Positions 1 to 8,045 of a stretch of 64,000 nucleotides of DNA are shown one piece after another (position 1 is the first letter of the stretch; each line of letters starts with the position of its first letter). Source of the stretch: JADGRA01 sp052143535 (lineage in GTDB: Bacteria > Myxococcota > Myxococcia > Myxococcales > Myxococcaceae); assembly GCA_052143535.1 (NCBI GenBank), contig JBKQSS010000061.1, positions 186,001 to 250,000 on the forward strand. Reading direction: 5' to 3'. The notes below the pieces were generated by a model that saw only the letters and a list, made by a program, of their open reading frames with translations, searched no databases and was not told the origin of the DNA. Made by a program: the position numbers and the translations under genes.

Positions 1-352
1 ACGCCGCACGAGGACGGCGTCCGACGCCGGGCCCCACGCCCCGCTGCGCGTAGAGGTCCGCGAGGATGCGCTGCATGCGCTGGTGGCCAGGCTCGAGCTC
101 GAGGACGAGCTTGCTCGCAGCGATGGCGCGCGCGAGGAAACCGTCGTTGGCGAAGCCTTGGGCGGCGGCGAGATAGGCGTCGATGGCGCGGGTGCGCTCG
201 CCGGCGCGGGCCCAAGCGTCGCCCATACGCAACAAGGACTGCCGGTCAGTGGGCGCCGTTGCGCAGTACGAGGCGAAGAGCGCGCCGGCCCGAGCGAAGT
301 CGCCGTGCGCGAGCGCTGCGCTGGCGTCGGACTTCAGCTGCGCGGAGTCCAT
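1..352 (-). CDS. TPR-repeat protein, truncated by window edge
   Basis: Only the N-terminal 117 codons are inside the window; the reading frame runs off the left edge. The ATG at 352 opens a frame whose product begins MDSAQLKSDASAALAHGD and contains helix pairs of the tetratricopeptide type: A-x-G-D-F-x-R-A near residue 15, then a unit with GDAWARAGERTRAIDAYLAA, then a unit with KLVLELEPGH. This suggests a protein-interaction scaffold. It is the last visible gene of the minus-strand run that starts at xerD, 51 bases after the rluB stop. In related genomes such genes can carry extra domains C-terminal to the TPRs, which cannot be judged here. No signal peptide is evident. Confidence 0.7.
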   Translation of the reverse strand, partial: MDSAQLKSDASAALAHGDFARAGALFASYCATAPTDRQSLLRMGDAWARAGERTRAIDAYLAAAQGFANDGFLARAIAASKLVLELEPGHQRMQRILADLYAQRGVGPGVGRRPRAA

Positions 353-403
353 GGGTTGCGGGGAGGTTCTACCACCCCAGCACGACGGGGTGTGGGCCCG
401 CTC

Positions 404-2272
404 TCAGCGACGTGGGCCACGCGGCTTTCCGCCGAGGGGTCGCGGCGGACCACCCCGGCCTCCCGAAGGCGGCCTTGGGCGCCCGCCGCCGGCCTCGGTG
501 CGCGGGCCGAAGCGCGGGCGGCGCCCGGAGTGGCCTTCTTTTGAGGCCGTCCAGTCCCTTGCACCCGACGGCCGCTCCCGCGGTGGGCCTCGAGAGGAGA
601 AATTCCGCCCCGGCGGCGGGCCCCTCGACGGCCGCAAGCCGCCCTTCGCGCCTGCCGGGCCGCCCTCTCCGCCGGCTGGCCCCCGCCGTCCGCCAGCCCA
701 ACCTCCGCCTGAGGGCTTGAGGCGAAAGTCGCGCCCGGCGCGCTCTGGCCGGCCGCGCTCGGAGGCGGCACCTCGTTGGAAGGCAGCTGGGGCACGGGGT
801 GGCCCCGGGCGTCTGCTCGCCCCGCCACGACCCGAGGGCTTGCCCACCCACGGGCGCCCACCGCGCTCCGGACGGCCGCGCTCGGAGGCGGCACCTCGTT
901 GGAAAGCAGCTGGTGCACCCGGTGGGCCTCGGCGTGCGCCGGCCCAGCCTCCGCCGGCGGGTTTGGCACGGACGTCCTGTCCACCGCGCTCCGGACGGCC
1001 GCGCTCGGAAACGCCACTGCGTTGGAAAGAAGCCGGTGCACCGGGCGGGCTTCGGCGTGCGCCGGCCCAGCCTCCCCCTGCCGGTTTGGCACGGACGTCG
1101 CGTCCGCCCTGCTCCGGACGGCCGAGTTGCGCGCCGCGCCCCGGGCCGCCAGCCCGTTTGAGGGCAGCGGGTGCGCCGGGTGGGCCCCGGCGCGCGCCAG
1201 CCCACCCTGCCCCGGCTGGCCGCTTTGGGGAAAAGCCCCCCGCGCCGCGCGCCGGTGGGCCGGATGCTGTCCCTCGGGACGGGGCGCCCGAGCCTTCCCG
1301 CGCTAGGCCGGGACGCGCACTGGGCCAGTTTCCGTGTCCCTGGGGCCGGTTGCGCTGCCCAGCCGGGCGCGCGGACGGCGGTCCGCGCCCGGGAAACCCG
1401 GACGCAGTGCCCCCCGCTGCCCTCGTTCTGCCTCTCGGTGGGGCTCGGCCTTTGGGAGGCGCCTTGCCCTCGCCCTCCGCCTCTTCGGCACCGTCGTCTT
1501 GCGCCCGGCCGTGACGCCGCGCCGGCAGGCTGAGTGTCATCGGGGGAATGGGCTGGCCGGCCGCGACGGCTTCAATCAGCGCCAGTTCCTCCGGCCGAAG
1601 CGGGCGGATTTCTCCTGGCTGCATACCGGCCACGGAGATGCCTGCCTGGTGGGGCCTGAAGAGCCGAAGCACCGGGTGTCCAATGGCCGCGCACAGCCGC
1701 TTCACCAGGTGCGGCCTGCCCTCGCCCACCATCACCCGCACCCAGGTGTTGCGCTCCGTGGTTTGGAAGCGCTCCACCTCCAGTGCCCGGGCAGGCCCAT
1801 CCTCGAGGCGGACGCCTGTCACCAGGCGGGCCAGGCCCTCGTCGGACGGGACGCCCTTCACCTTGGCCAGGTAGGTGCGCGGCACTTGAAAGCTCGGGTG
1901 AAGCAGCCGGTGCGCCGCCCCCCCGTCGTCGGTGACGAGCAGCGCTCCCTCGGCATCCCAGTCCAGACGGCCAATGGGGAATACCCGCGTCGCGAGGCCC
2001 TCCAGAAAGCCGAGGATGGTGGGGCGGCCTTGCGGGTCGTTCAAGGTGGTGACGACGCCTGTCGGTTTGTACAGCACGTACCAAGAGACTTGGTCCGGCG
2101 GCATGACGAGTTTGCCGTCCAGTGCCACCAAGTCGTTGGGCTCGACTTTGGTGCCGAGCGTGTTGGCCAGTTGGTTATTCACCGTCACCCGACCGGCGGT
2201 AATGAGCTCTTCGGCGTGCCGCCGCGAAGCGACACCGGCCCTGGCCAGGTAGCGCTGCAGTCGTTCAGCCAT
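404..2272 (-). CDS. rluB: rRNA large-subunit pseudouridine synthase B with long repetitive basic tail
   Basis: RluB/RsuA family enzyme that isomerises uridine in 23S rRNA. The ATG at 2272 gives MAERLQRYLARAGVASRRHAEELI, the start of the S4 RNA-binding domain (about residues 1-55). The catalytic domain follows, with active-site motif GRLDWDAEGALLVT (Asp at about 104) and YKPTGVVTTLND upstream. The frame stays open further upstream, but that part looks non-coding. The family usually ends near residue 250-300; here the protein is 622 aa, and residues from about 240 on are Arg/Gly/Pro/Ala-rich with several 41-residue tandem repeats. It follows scpB with a 7-base gap. Function is secure for the first 240 residues; the tail may be an RNA- or ribosome-binding extension. 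Confidence 0.93.
   Translation of the reverse strand: MAERLQRYLARAGVASRRHAEELITAGRVTVNNQLANTLGTKVEPNDLVALDGKLVMPPDQVSWYVLYKPTGVVTTLNDPQGRPTILGFLEGLATRVFPIGRLDWDAEGALLVTDDGGAAHRLLHPSFQVPRTYLAKVKGVPSDEGLARLVTGVRLEDGPARALEVERFQTTERNTWVRVMVGEGRPHLVKRLCAAIGHPVLRLFRPHQAGISVAGMQPGEIRPLRPEELALIEAVAAGQPIPPMTLSLPARRHGRAQDDGAEEAEGEGKAPPKGRAPPRGRTRAAGGTASGFPGRGPPSARPAGQRNRPQGHGNWPSARPGLAREGSGAPSRGTASGPPARGAGGFSPKRPAGAGWAGARRGPPGAPAALKRAGGPGRGAQLGRPEQGGRDVRAKPAGGGWAGARRSPPGAPASFQRSGVSERGRPERGGQDVRAKPAGGGWAGARRGPPGAPAAFQRGAASERGRPERGGRPWVGKPSGRGGASRRPGPPRAPAAFQRGAASERGRPERAGRDFRLKPSGGGWAGGRRGPAGGEGGPAGAKGGLRPSRGPPPGRNFSSRGPPRERPSGARDWTASKEGHSGRRPRFGPRTEAGGGRPRPPSGGRGGPPRPLGGKPRGPRR
739..1240 (-). repeat. 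123-bp tandem repeats inside the rluB tail
   Basis: Four copies of a block containing CGCGCTCCGGACGGCCGCG, or a close variant, begin at 739, 862, 985 and 1108, exactly 123 bp (41 codons) apart. Partial, more diverged units extend to about 660 on one side and past 1200 on the other. Each unit encodes a basic Gly/Pro/Arg segment with cores such as GGWAGARRGPPGAPAAFQR followed by SERGRPERGG. The spacing keeps the reading frame, so copy number could change without breaking rluB. Confidence 0.85.
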
Positions 2273-2279
2273 GGCTAGC

Positions 2280-3227
2280 CTAGGGCTCTTCTCTCTCGGG
2301 CCCGACCGCCGGCGGCGCCGGCGGGCTTCCCAGGGCCGCCGCCGCCGCGCGGGCCTGACGGTCCGCGTGGGCGATGGCCCCCTCCAACTCGGCCAGCGCC
2401 GCTTCTGCGGAAGGGCTGGCTGCCTCGAGCTTGCGGCCGAAGTCCGGGTCGGAGAGGTCGCGCAGCGTGAGGGCTGGCCGCGGCGTCTCATGCTCGAGGA
2501 TGGCCTCGTGCTCTTCGCTCAGCTCGTGGAACTCGTGGAGGGTGGGAAGCGCGGAGAGGTCCTTGAGCGCAAAGAATTCGAGGAACTCGCGCGTCGTCCC
2601 GTAGAGGATGGGGCGGCCCACCTCCTCCTTTTTCCCGAGAATTTTGACGAGGCGTCGCTCGAGAAGCGCCTTCACCACCGCTGATGAGTCGACGCCGCGG
2701 ATTTCCTCAATTTCCGGACGGGTGACGGGCTGTCGGTAGGCGATGATGGCCAAGGTTTCGACTGCGGCGCGCGTCAGCCGCTGGGGTCGGACGCGGAGAA
2801 ACCGTCGGACGTATTCCACGCTGCTCGGATGGGTCCGGAGCTGCCAGCCTCCGGCCACCTCCACCAGCGTCAGGCCTCCGGCGCGTTCGGCCATTCCCTG
2901 GGAGAGCTCCAACAGGGCCTGTTGAAGTCGCGGCCGGTCGATGCCGGTCGCCTCGTGAAGCTGTTCGACGCTGGCCGGTCGGTCAGACACCAAAAGCAGC
3001 GCCTCGAGGATGGCCCGCACCCGGCTCTCCGGCAGGCGCCGGCTGCGGTGGACGAGCTTGTCGAACGGCTCGAGCTCCACGGTGGATTCGTCGATGTCCG
3101 CCGGCGCGATGTCCTCGAGCTCCGCCTCGCCCGCTGGCCCAAGGGTAGTTTTCACCTCGGCGTCGGTGAAAGGGGACGGCCCGCCCCGCCTCTCGCCGCC
3201 GGTGCCCGGCCCTTCACCTGTACTCAC
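2280..3227 (-). CDS. scpB: Segregation and condensation protein B
   Basis: ScpB is the winged-helix kleisin-associated subunit of the SMC-ScpAB complex that compacts and segregates the chromosome. The 315-residue product has the family core from about residue 55: ESRVRAILEALLLVSDRPAS, LQQALLELSQ, then VRPQRLTRAAVETLAIIAYRQPVTRPEIEEIRGVDS and GRPILYGTTREFLEFFALKDL. It is longer than usual because of acidic/Gly-rich ends (first 50 and last 80 residues). Its start lies inside the 3' end of scpA (14-base overlap), pointing to translational coupling. Confidence 0.95.
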   Translation of the reverse strand: MSTGEGPGTGGERRGGPSPFTDAEVKTTLGPAGEAELEDIAPADIDESTVELEPFDKLVHRSRRLPESRVRAILEALLLVSDRPASVEQLHEATGIDRPRLQQALLELSQGMAERAGGLTLVEVAGGWQLRTHPSSVEYVRRFLRVRPQRLTRAAVETLAIIAYRQPVTRPEIEEIRGVDSSAVVKALLERRLVKILGKKEEVGRPILYGTTREFLEFFALKDLSALPTLHEFHELSEEHEAILEHETPRPALTLRDLSDPDFGRKLEAASPSAEAALAELEGAIAHADRQARAAAAALGSPPAPPAVGPEREEP

Positions 3228-4074
3228 GTTCGTCGACCTCCGGGACGGGGGCGTGAAGGGCCTCGCCTTGTGCGGCCACCAGGATGTCCGAACCGCCCTC
3301 GGGCTGACGGACCCGCACCCGTCGAAGGCGCACCATCTCCAGCAGGGCGAGGAATGTCACCACCACCGCGCTGCGCGTGCGCTGGCCCTCGAAGAGAGAC
3401 AGGAACGTCACTTCCGGCTGGGCGCGCAGTCCAGTGAGAATTCGCTCCATTGCCGTAGAGAGACTCACCTGCTCCCGCCGCATTTCGAGTGGGGCCTCCG
3501 GAGCGACCGACTTGAGGACGGAGTCGAGCGCCTCAATCAGCCGGAAGATGGAGAGGTCCGCCAGCGGAGCCGGTCCGCGGTGCTCGTCCATCTCGCACAC
3601 CTGCTGTCGGGCGAAGACGTCCCGGCCGAGGAGCGGCTGCTCGGCGAGCTCACGCCCCGCCTCCCGGTACTTCTGGTAGTTGAGCAGCCGACGCACCAGC
3701 TCGCCCCGCGGGTCTCCCTCGGCTTCGGCGTCCAACTCGCCAGGGGCCGTCTCGGTGCGGGGCAGCAGCATCCGGCTCTTGAGGTGCGCCAGCGTGGCGG
3801 CCATCACCAGGAATTCTCCGGCCACGTCGAGATTGAGGTCGCGCATCAGCTCCAGCGAGGCGTTGTACTTCTCCGCAATCAACGCCACCGGAATGTCCAA
3901 GACGTCGACTTTGTGCTCGCGGATGAGGTGAAGGAGCAGGTCCAGCGGTCCCTCGAAGCTGGGAAGCGCGACGCGGAAGGCCCCGCTGGTGCCGAGGGGT
4001 GGTTCCCCCGGGGGGAACTCGGCGCCCACCGCGTCAGTTGCACGCACGGCGTCTCGGTCTGTGGTGGGATTCAA
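3214..4074 (-). CDS. scpA: Segregation and condensation protein A
   Basis: ScpA is the kleisin that bridges the SMC ATPase heads. The 286-residue product contains the diagnostic N-terminal stretch FEGPLDLLLHLIREHKVDVLDIPVALI, then EFLVMAATLAHLKSRMLLPR, and a C-terminal winged-helix end with VTFLALLEMVRLRRVRVRQ. The first in-frame start is TTG at 4074; GTG codons at 4050 and 4029 are alternatives, and none has a clear ribosome-binding site, so the first 15 residues are uncertain. It overlaps scpB by 14 bases. A gap of 233 bases separates it from the small unknown gene upstream; I see no gene in that gap. Confidence 0.95.
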   Translation of the reverse strand: MNPTTDRDAVRATDAVGAEFPPGEPPLGTSGAFRVALPSFEGPLDLLLHLIREHKVDVLDIPVALIAEKYNASLELMRDLNLDVAGEFLVMAATLAHLKSRMLLPRTETAPGELDAEAEGDPRGELVRRLLNYQKYREAGRELAEQPLLGRDVFARQQVCEMDEHRGPAPLADLSIFRLIEALDSVLKSVAPEAPLEMRREQVSLSTAMERILTGLRAQPEVTFLSLFEGQRTRSAVVVTFLALLEMVRLRRVRVRQPEGGSDILVAAQGEALHAPVPEVDEREYR

Positions 4075-4307
4075 GGGGACGGGTGGTCCGGAGCGCGAAG
4101 CGGGGAAGGGACACCGCCGGGAGAAGGTCCGGGCGGCAGGAGCAGTCTCCTACCAGCCGCTGACAAACCGGGTCAACGCGCCGGAGGGCATTCTCGAGGT
4201 GGCCCACGCCTCTTGTGCGCTGCACGGGGGCCGGCACCTTTTTTGTGCCTTGTGCTGCGAGCGCGTGTCCCTAGTCTTGCGCGCCTTCGTCGAAGGGGCC
4301 CCCGGCT

Positions 4308-4649
4308 TTAGCCAGGCAGTCGACGTGCCGCCTCGGCCACCAGCGCCCCGAGCGGCGCTCCCTCCGCCCACGTTCGGGCTGCGCCCTTTTGCACCAGCGC
4401 CTCCGCCAGCCGTGCCCTCAGTGTTGCTCGTCCGCCCGCGGTGCTTGCCCCCGCCGCCGCGAGGTGCACCCCTTCCCTGTGGAAGAGGCCGAACCAGCCC
4501 CGCCCCCCATCGAGCAGCCGCAGCGGCCGTCCCGAGCCATCGAAGGCGTCGAGCGCGCGCGGCCCAGTGGGGCCAAGGGCGCGCTCGGCCGCTGCGCGAG
4601 AGGCGTAGACGCGCAGGCCTCCGTCGAAGACGAGAATGGGCGGACGCAT
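4308..4649 (-). CDS. Small conserved-looking protein of unknown function
   Basis: A 113-residue frame with ATG start at 4649, nine bases after the trpS stop and on the same strand, so it fits the operon. The product begins MRPPILVFDGGLRVYASRAAAERALGP and has repeated beta-strand-like pieces (LRVYAS, RPLRLLDGGRGWFGLFH) followed by a helical Ala-rich end. I do not recognise a family; there is no signal peptide or membrane segment. The N-terminal half might be a small barrel that cross-hybridises with itself (LDGGRG resembles VFDGGLR). A competing frame exists on the opposite strand but has no ribosome-binding context and non-protein-like composition. Confidence 0.6.
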   Translation of the reverse strand: MRPPILVFDGGLRVYASRAAAERALGPTGPRALDAFDGSGRPLRLLDGGRGWFGLFHREGVHLAAAGASTAGGRATLRARLAEALVQKGAARTWAEGAPLGALVAEAARRLPG

Positions 4650-4658
4650 CGGGCCTGC

Positions 4659-5663
4659 CTAGAGTCCCACCGCTTGGCGGACCCCGGCAATGACTGGGGC
4701 GGCCAGTGCGCGTGCCCGCGCAGCACCGTCTTTGAGAATGTCTTCCACTTCGGCCGGTCGGGCCTCCAGCTGGCGGTAGCGCGCGCGGGCTTCGTCGAAG
4801 GCTGAGTGAAAGCCGGCCAGCAGCGTCTTCTTGAAGTCCCCGTAACCGCGGCCCCCTTCGCGCCAGCTGCGGTCCACCTCGGCAAACTGGCCCGGCGGCA
4901 GCACCAACCGGAGCAGCGCGTGGAGCGGGCTGTCCAAGGGCTTGGGGGCCTCCACCGGCGTGGAGTCTGTCCGAATGCCCATGATGCGGCGCTTCACCTC
5001 GGCGTCATCGGCGAAGACGTCGATGGTGTTGTTGTAGGACTTGGACATTTTGTCACCGTCGGTTCCCGGCACCACGGCGGCCTCCTGCTCGAGCAGCGCC
5101 TCGGGAACCTTCAGCAGCCCCGGCCGGCCGGTACGCGTCCCGGTCGGGTCGGCCGGGTCATAGCCGGGGACGTAGGCCAAGTTGAATTTGGTCGCCCAGT
5201 CGCGGGTGAATTCAAGGTGCTGTACCTGGTCTCTGCCGACCGGAACTCCGTCGGCGCGGTAGAGGAGAATGTCGGCCGCCATCAACACCGGGTAGGCGAA
5301 GAGACCAAACTCGGGCGCCAGGCCCTTGGCCACCTTGTCCTTGAAGCTGTGGGCGCGCTCGAGGTTGCTCTGAGGAACCACCGTCCCCAATATCCAATAC
5401 AGCTCGAGCACCTCTGGAATGTCGCTCTGGCGAAAAATGCAGGCCTTGGACGGGTCCAGGCCCAGGGCGAGAAAGGCCATCGCCGTTTGCTGCGTCAACG
5501 CCCGGGCGGTGGCACCGTCTTTCACCGTCGTCAGCGCGTGTAGGTTGGCGATGAAGTAGAGCGCCTCTCCGAGGTCCTGGTAGCGGACGAATTGGCGGAT
5601 GGCGCCGTAGTAGTTGCCGAGGTGCTGCTTCCCGGACGACTGGATGCCGGAGAGGATGCGCAT
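4659..5663 (-). CDS. trpS: Tryptophan--tRNA ligase
   Basis: Class I aminoacyl-tRNA synthetase charging tRNA-Trp in the cytoplasm. The 334-residue length is normal. The HIGH-type signature is KQHLGN (about residues 12-17), and the KMSKS loop is DKMSKS at 204-209 followed by YNNTID. Other family segments are visible: GLDPSKACIFRQSDIPE, VLMAADILLY and VPVGRDQVQHLEFTRD. The ATG at 5663 is 14 bases after the xerD stop, so the two are probably cotranscribed. Only one trpS is present in the window. Confidence 0.97.
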   Translation of the reverse strand: MRILSGIQSSGKQHLGNYYGAIRQFVRYQDLGEALYFIANLHALTTVKDGATARALTQQTAMAFLALGLDPSKACIFRQSDIPEVLELYWILGTVVPQSNLERAHSFKDKVAKGLAPEFGLFAYPVLMAADILLYRADGVPVGRDQVQHLEFTRDWATKFNLAYVPGYDPADPTGTRTGRPGLLKVPEALLEQEAAVVPGTDGDKMSKSYNNTIDVFADDAEVKRRIMGIRTDSTPVEAPKPLDSPLHALLRLVLPPGQFAEVDRSWREGGRGYGDFKKTLLAGFHSAFDEARARYRQLEARPAEVEDILKDGAARARALAAPVIAGVRQAVGL

Positions 5664-5677
5664 GGGGGGAGCGCCTT

Positions 5678-6628
5678 CTACCGCAAGGCCGGCCGTTCGC
5701 GTACCGGGCCGGAGCGCGGGTGGGCCTTGTCGTAGACACTCCGCAGCCGTTTGGCGTCCACGTGGGTGTAAATCTGGGTGGTGGCAAGGTCGGCATGTCC
5801 GAGCATGGCCTGCACGCTGCGCAAGTCAGCGCCGCGCTCGACGAGGTGGGTGGCGAAGGAATGGCGCAGCTTGTGGGGGGAAACGCGCTTGTCGATGCCG
5901 GCGGCCCTGGTGTACCGGCCGACCAGCTTCCAGAAGCCCTGACGGGTGAAGCCCCGTCCGCGCACTGTCACGAAGAGCGCCCAGGAGGCCCGGCCGTGCA
6001 GCAGCACCGGGCGGGCGTGCGCCAGGTAGGCGCGCACCGCCTCGAGCGCACGGCTGCCCACCGGCACCAGCCGCTCCTTGTTGCCTTTGCCGCGGGCCTG
6101 CAAAAACCCAGCGTCCAGCCTGAGGGCCTCCAGCGGAAGGGAGACCAGCTCGCTTACCCGGAGGCCAGTGGCATACAGCAACGCCAGCATCGCCCGGTCC
6201 CGCAGCCCCGAGGGGCCTTCCCCTCGGGGGGCGTCGAGCAGCGCTTCCACCTCCTCGAGGCTGAGCACCACCGGAAGACGCCGGGTGAGCCGAGGCGTCT
6301 CGCTGTGGGCCGTGGGGTCGGCCGCGGCGTGCTGCTCGCTGAGGAGAAACCGGTGGAAGACGCGCACCGCTGCCAGGTGCCGTGCCTGGCTGCGGGAGGA
6401 GAGACCCCGCGCGGCCAGCGCGTCGAGGTGCTGGCGGACGTGGGCGGCGCTGACGGCGTCCGGGGTCCGGACGCCGGACGACTCGAGCCCCTCGAGGTAC
6501 TCCACCAGGTCGGCTGCGTAGGCCTCGACGGTGCGCCTGGCGAGTCCCCGCTCAGCACGGAGGTAACCGACGAAGCTGTCGAGAAAGGGCGTGAGCTTGG
6601 TCACGGGGAGGGACTCTTCTTTTGCCAC
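5678..6628 (-). CDS. xerD: Site-specific tyrosine recombinase XerD
   Basis: XerC/D-type recombinase that resolves chromosome dimers at dif with FtsK. The 316-residue protein has the N-terminal core-binding domain (residues 12-105) and the catalytic domain with all expected residues: Arg157 (TGLRVSEL), Lys181 (RGKGNKERLVP), His252/Arg255 (PHKLRHSFATHL), His278 (LGHADLATTQIYTH) and the nucleophile Tyr287. The LGHADLATTQIYTHV ending is closer to XerD than XerC. The GTG start at 6628 has a GGGTAGG sequence just upstream. Position beside scpAB is a conserved arrangement in several phyla. No dif site was recognised here. Confidence 0.93.
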   Translation of the reverse strand: MAKEESLPVTKLTPFLDSFVGYLRAERGLARRTVEAYAADLVEYLEGLESSGVRTPDAVSAAHVRQHLDALAARGLSSRSQARHLAAVRVFHRFLLSEQHAAADPTAHSETPRLTRRLPVVLSLEEVEALLDAPRGEGPSGLRDRAMLALLYATGLRVSELVSLPLEALRLDAGFLQARGKGNKERLVPVGSRALEAVRAYLAHARPVLLHGRASWALFVTVRGRGFTRQGFWKLVGRYTRAAGIDKRVSPHKLRHSFATHLVERGADLRSVQAMLGHADLATTQIYTHVDAKRLRSVYDKAHPRSGPVRERPALR

Positions 6629-6703
6629 CCTACCCTTGGCCGCCCGCGTCGCAATTTCCCCCCCGCCCGCGGGAGAGGTTAGCCGGAGCCAGAAGCGAGG
6701 CGC

Positions 6704-7318
6704 TCAATGCAGCGGGAAGAGCGCTCCGCCCTGTCGGAGGATGTCGACCTGGTCGTCCAGGAGGGACACCACCGTCGAGGGGTGCCCTTCCTGCAGCCCG
6801 GCGTCGAGCACCAGCGCCAGGGCATGCCCGTAACGCTCTTTGATGTCCCTCGGGTCGGCCAGCGGCTCGCCCGTTTCGGCGCTGGCGGTGGTGGTGACGA
6901 GGGGCCCCTCGAGGGCGGCGGCGAGGGCAGTGGCCACCGGTGCCGCCGGCACGCGGATGCCCACCTGCTTCTGTTTGTTGAGCAGCAGCTCCGGCACCAG
7001 GCGCGTCGCCGGAAGGACGAAGGTGAAGGCGCCCGGGGTGTGCTGGCGAAGCACCCGGTAGGCGAAATTGCTGACGATGGCGTAGCGCGCGACGTCGCTG
7101 AGGTCCGGCACCAGAAGGGCAAAGGGCTTGCGGTGGTCGCGCCCCTTGAGGGCATAGAGCCGCTCCACCGCGCGCTTGGAATGCGCGTCGCAGCCGAGCG
7201 CGTAGCAGCTGTCGGTGGGGTAAGCGATGAGCTCGCCGTCGGCCAGGGCCCTGGCGGCTCGCTCGATGGCCCGCGGCTGCGGGTGCTCGGCATCAATCGG
7301 AGCGAGCGGAGCGGGCAC
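6704..7318 (-). CDS. YciO/Sua5/YrdC-family protein (threonylcarbamoyl-AMP synthase-like)
   Basis: 204-residue single-domain member of the YrdC-like fold. Visible motifs: AYPTDSCYALGCDAHSKRAVERLYALKGRDHRKPFALLV, then PGAFTFVLPATR and GIRVPAAPVATALAAALEGPLVTTTAS. The KGR/K-PF segment and the final TTTAS segment line the nucleotide site in the family. The length and the RDHRKPF segment resemble YciO rather than the longer Sua5; YciO's physiological substrate is less certain than that of TsaC/Sua5, which makes threonylcarbamoyl-adenylate for t6A37 in tRNA. GTG start at 7318 with GGAGAAGG upstream. It lies 75 bases before xerD. Confidence 0.87.
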   Translation of the reverse strand: MPAPLAPIDAEHPQPRAIERAARALADGELIAYPTDSCYALGCDAHSKRAVERLYALKGRDHRKPFALLVPDLSDVARYAIVSNFAYRVLRQHTPGAFTFVLPATRLVPELLLNKQKQVGIRVPAAPVATALAAALEGPLVTTTASAETGEPLADPRDIKERYGHALALVLDAGLQEGHPSTVVSLLDDQVDILRQGGALFPLH

Positions 7319-7375
7319 GGGAGGCCCTTCTCCTAGCCCGAGCGCTCCGCCGCCGCCAACGCGCAGGCCCGAGGT

Positions 7376-7440
7376 CCCCCCGGGGGGAAGGCGCTGCCCC
7401 GCCGCAGGGGCGGAGGCGAGGGCCCCGCGCCCCGGGGCTC
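7376..7440 (-). terminator. Cluster of GC hairpins downstream of the KGG-repeat gene
   Basis: Three short inverted repeats lie in the non-coding gap after the stop at 7462 (minus sense): a C6G6 palindrome at 7376-7387, a GCCCC/GGGGC stem at 7396-7411, and a bulged eight-pair stem at 7418-7440. There is no T-run, so if it ends transcription it may need Rho or act as a simple pause or 3'-end stabiliser. Confidence 0.3.
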
Positions 7441-7461
7441 GGGACGGCTGCTGGCTGTTGC

Positions 7462-7854
7462 CTAGGCTTTGGAGGGCTCGGCCAGTGCGACTTGCGCTTC
7501 GGCCGCAGCCCGGGCGGCGCGCTTGCCGTCCTCGATGAGCTGCTTCACCTTCTGGCCACCTTTACGGCCAATCTCCTCGTAGAAGCTCGAGCCCCGCGTG
7601 GCCTTGACGCGGTCGCCGCCCTTCTTGCCAATCTCCTCGTAGAACTTCACACCGCGCTCGGCCTTGACGGTTTCGCCGCCCTTGCGCCCAATCTCCTCGT
7701 AAAAGGCACGGCCGCGCTCGGCCTTCACCGTCGCGCCGCCCTTACGGCCAATGGTTTCGTAGAACTCGCGGCCGCGCTCGTTGCGCACCGCCTCGCCGCC
7801 CTTGCGGCCCGCCTCGGCCACACTCATCTGTCCCTTGCTGTCCTTTGCCGACAT
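7462..7854 (-). CDS. KGG-repeat stress-type protein
   Basis: 130-residue highly basic and acidic, soluble protein with five near-perfect 20-residue repeats of the form GRKGGATVKAERGRAFYEEI, each with the KGG triplet typical of the general-stress KGG/GsiB-like family. The ATG at 7854 is preceded by AGGAGAG at ideal spacing, which sets the start; the long open frame upstream of it is not used. The C-terminus is an Ala/Lys helix (QLIEDGKRAARAAAEAQ). Related proteins are often induced in stationary phase or stress and are probably disordered hydrophilins; that role here is inference. Confidence 0.9.
   Translation of the reverse strand: MSAKDSKGQMSVAEAGRKGGEAVRNERGREFYETIGRKGGATVKAERGRAFYEEIGRKGGETVKAERGVKFYEEIGKKGGDRVKATRGSSFYEEIGRKGGQKVKQLIEDGKRAARAAAEAQVALAEPSKA
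7552..7812 (-). repeat. 60-bp tandem repeats encoding KGG motifs
   Basis: A 60-bp unit containing a GGCCAATCTCCTCGTAGAA core (plus-strand reading) recurs at an exact 60-base period from about 7560 to 7800. The copies differ mainly at third codon positions, so they are an old duplication under protein-level selection and not a recent expansion. Confidence 0.85.
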
Positions 7855-8045
7855 CACATGTCTCTCCTGTCTTGGCCTGGCCTCGCCCGCCCTCTGCAGC
7901 CCTGCCCCACACACGGGACCTGGTCGACAGACGGCGAGCACCCAAGCAACCAAACCCTCGACTTCACAAGGGGTTAGTGTGCAAGGGGGCGTCCGCCGTC
8001 TCGGGGAGCCTGACGCTCGGGGAGGCAACCCCGGGCGAGGGCGTT

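Noticed and set aside
2261..2270. Further GTTCAG sequences (for example near 2263, 9690, 14828, 30739, 63333)
   Set aside because: They lie inside coding sequence and lack a second half-site; no promoter role is supported.
404..4311. Very long open frames on the opposite strand or in other frames (for example plus strand 3010-4311 and 10734-12539, minus strand 35495-37600)
   Set aside because: They follow from high GC at third positions. They lack plausible start contexts, have Arg/Pro/Ala-heavy composition, and lie over clearly homologous genes in another frame.
7552..7812. Array of regular repeats that could suggest a CRISPR
   Set aside because: The 60-bp units are coding, have no unique spacers and translate to KGG repeats; no cas genes are near. 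The 123-bp rluB repeats were rejected for the same reason.
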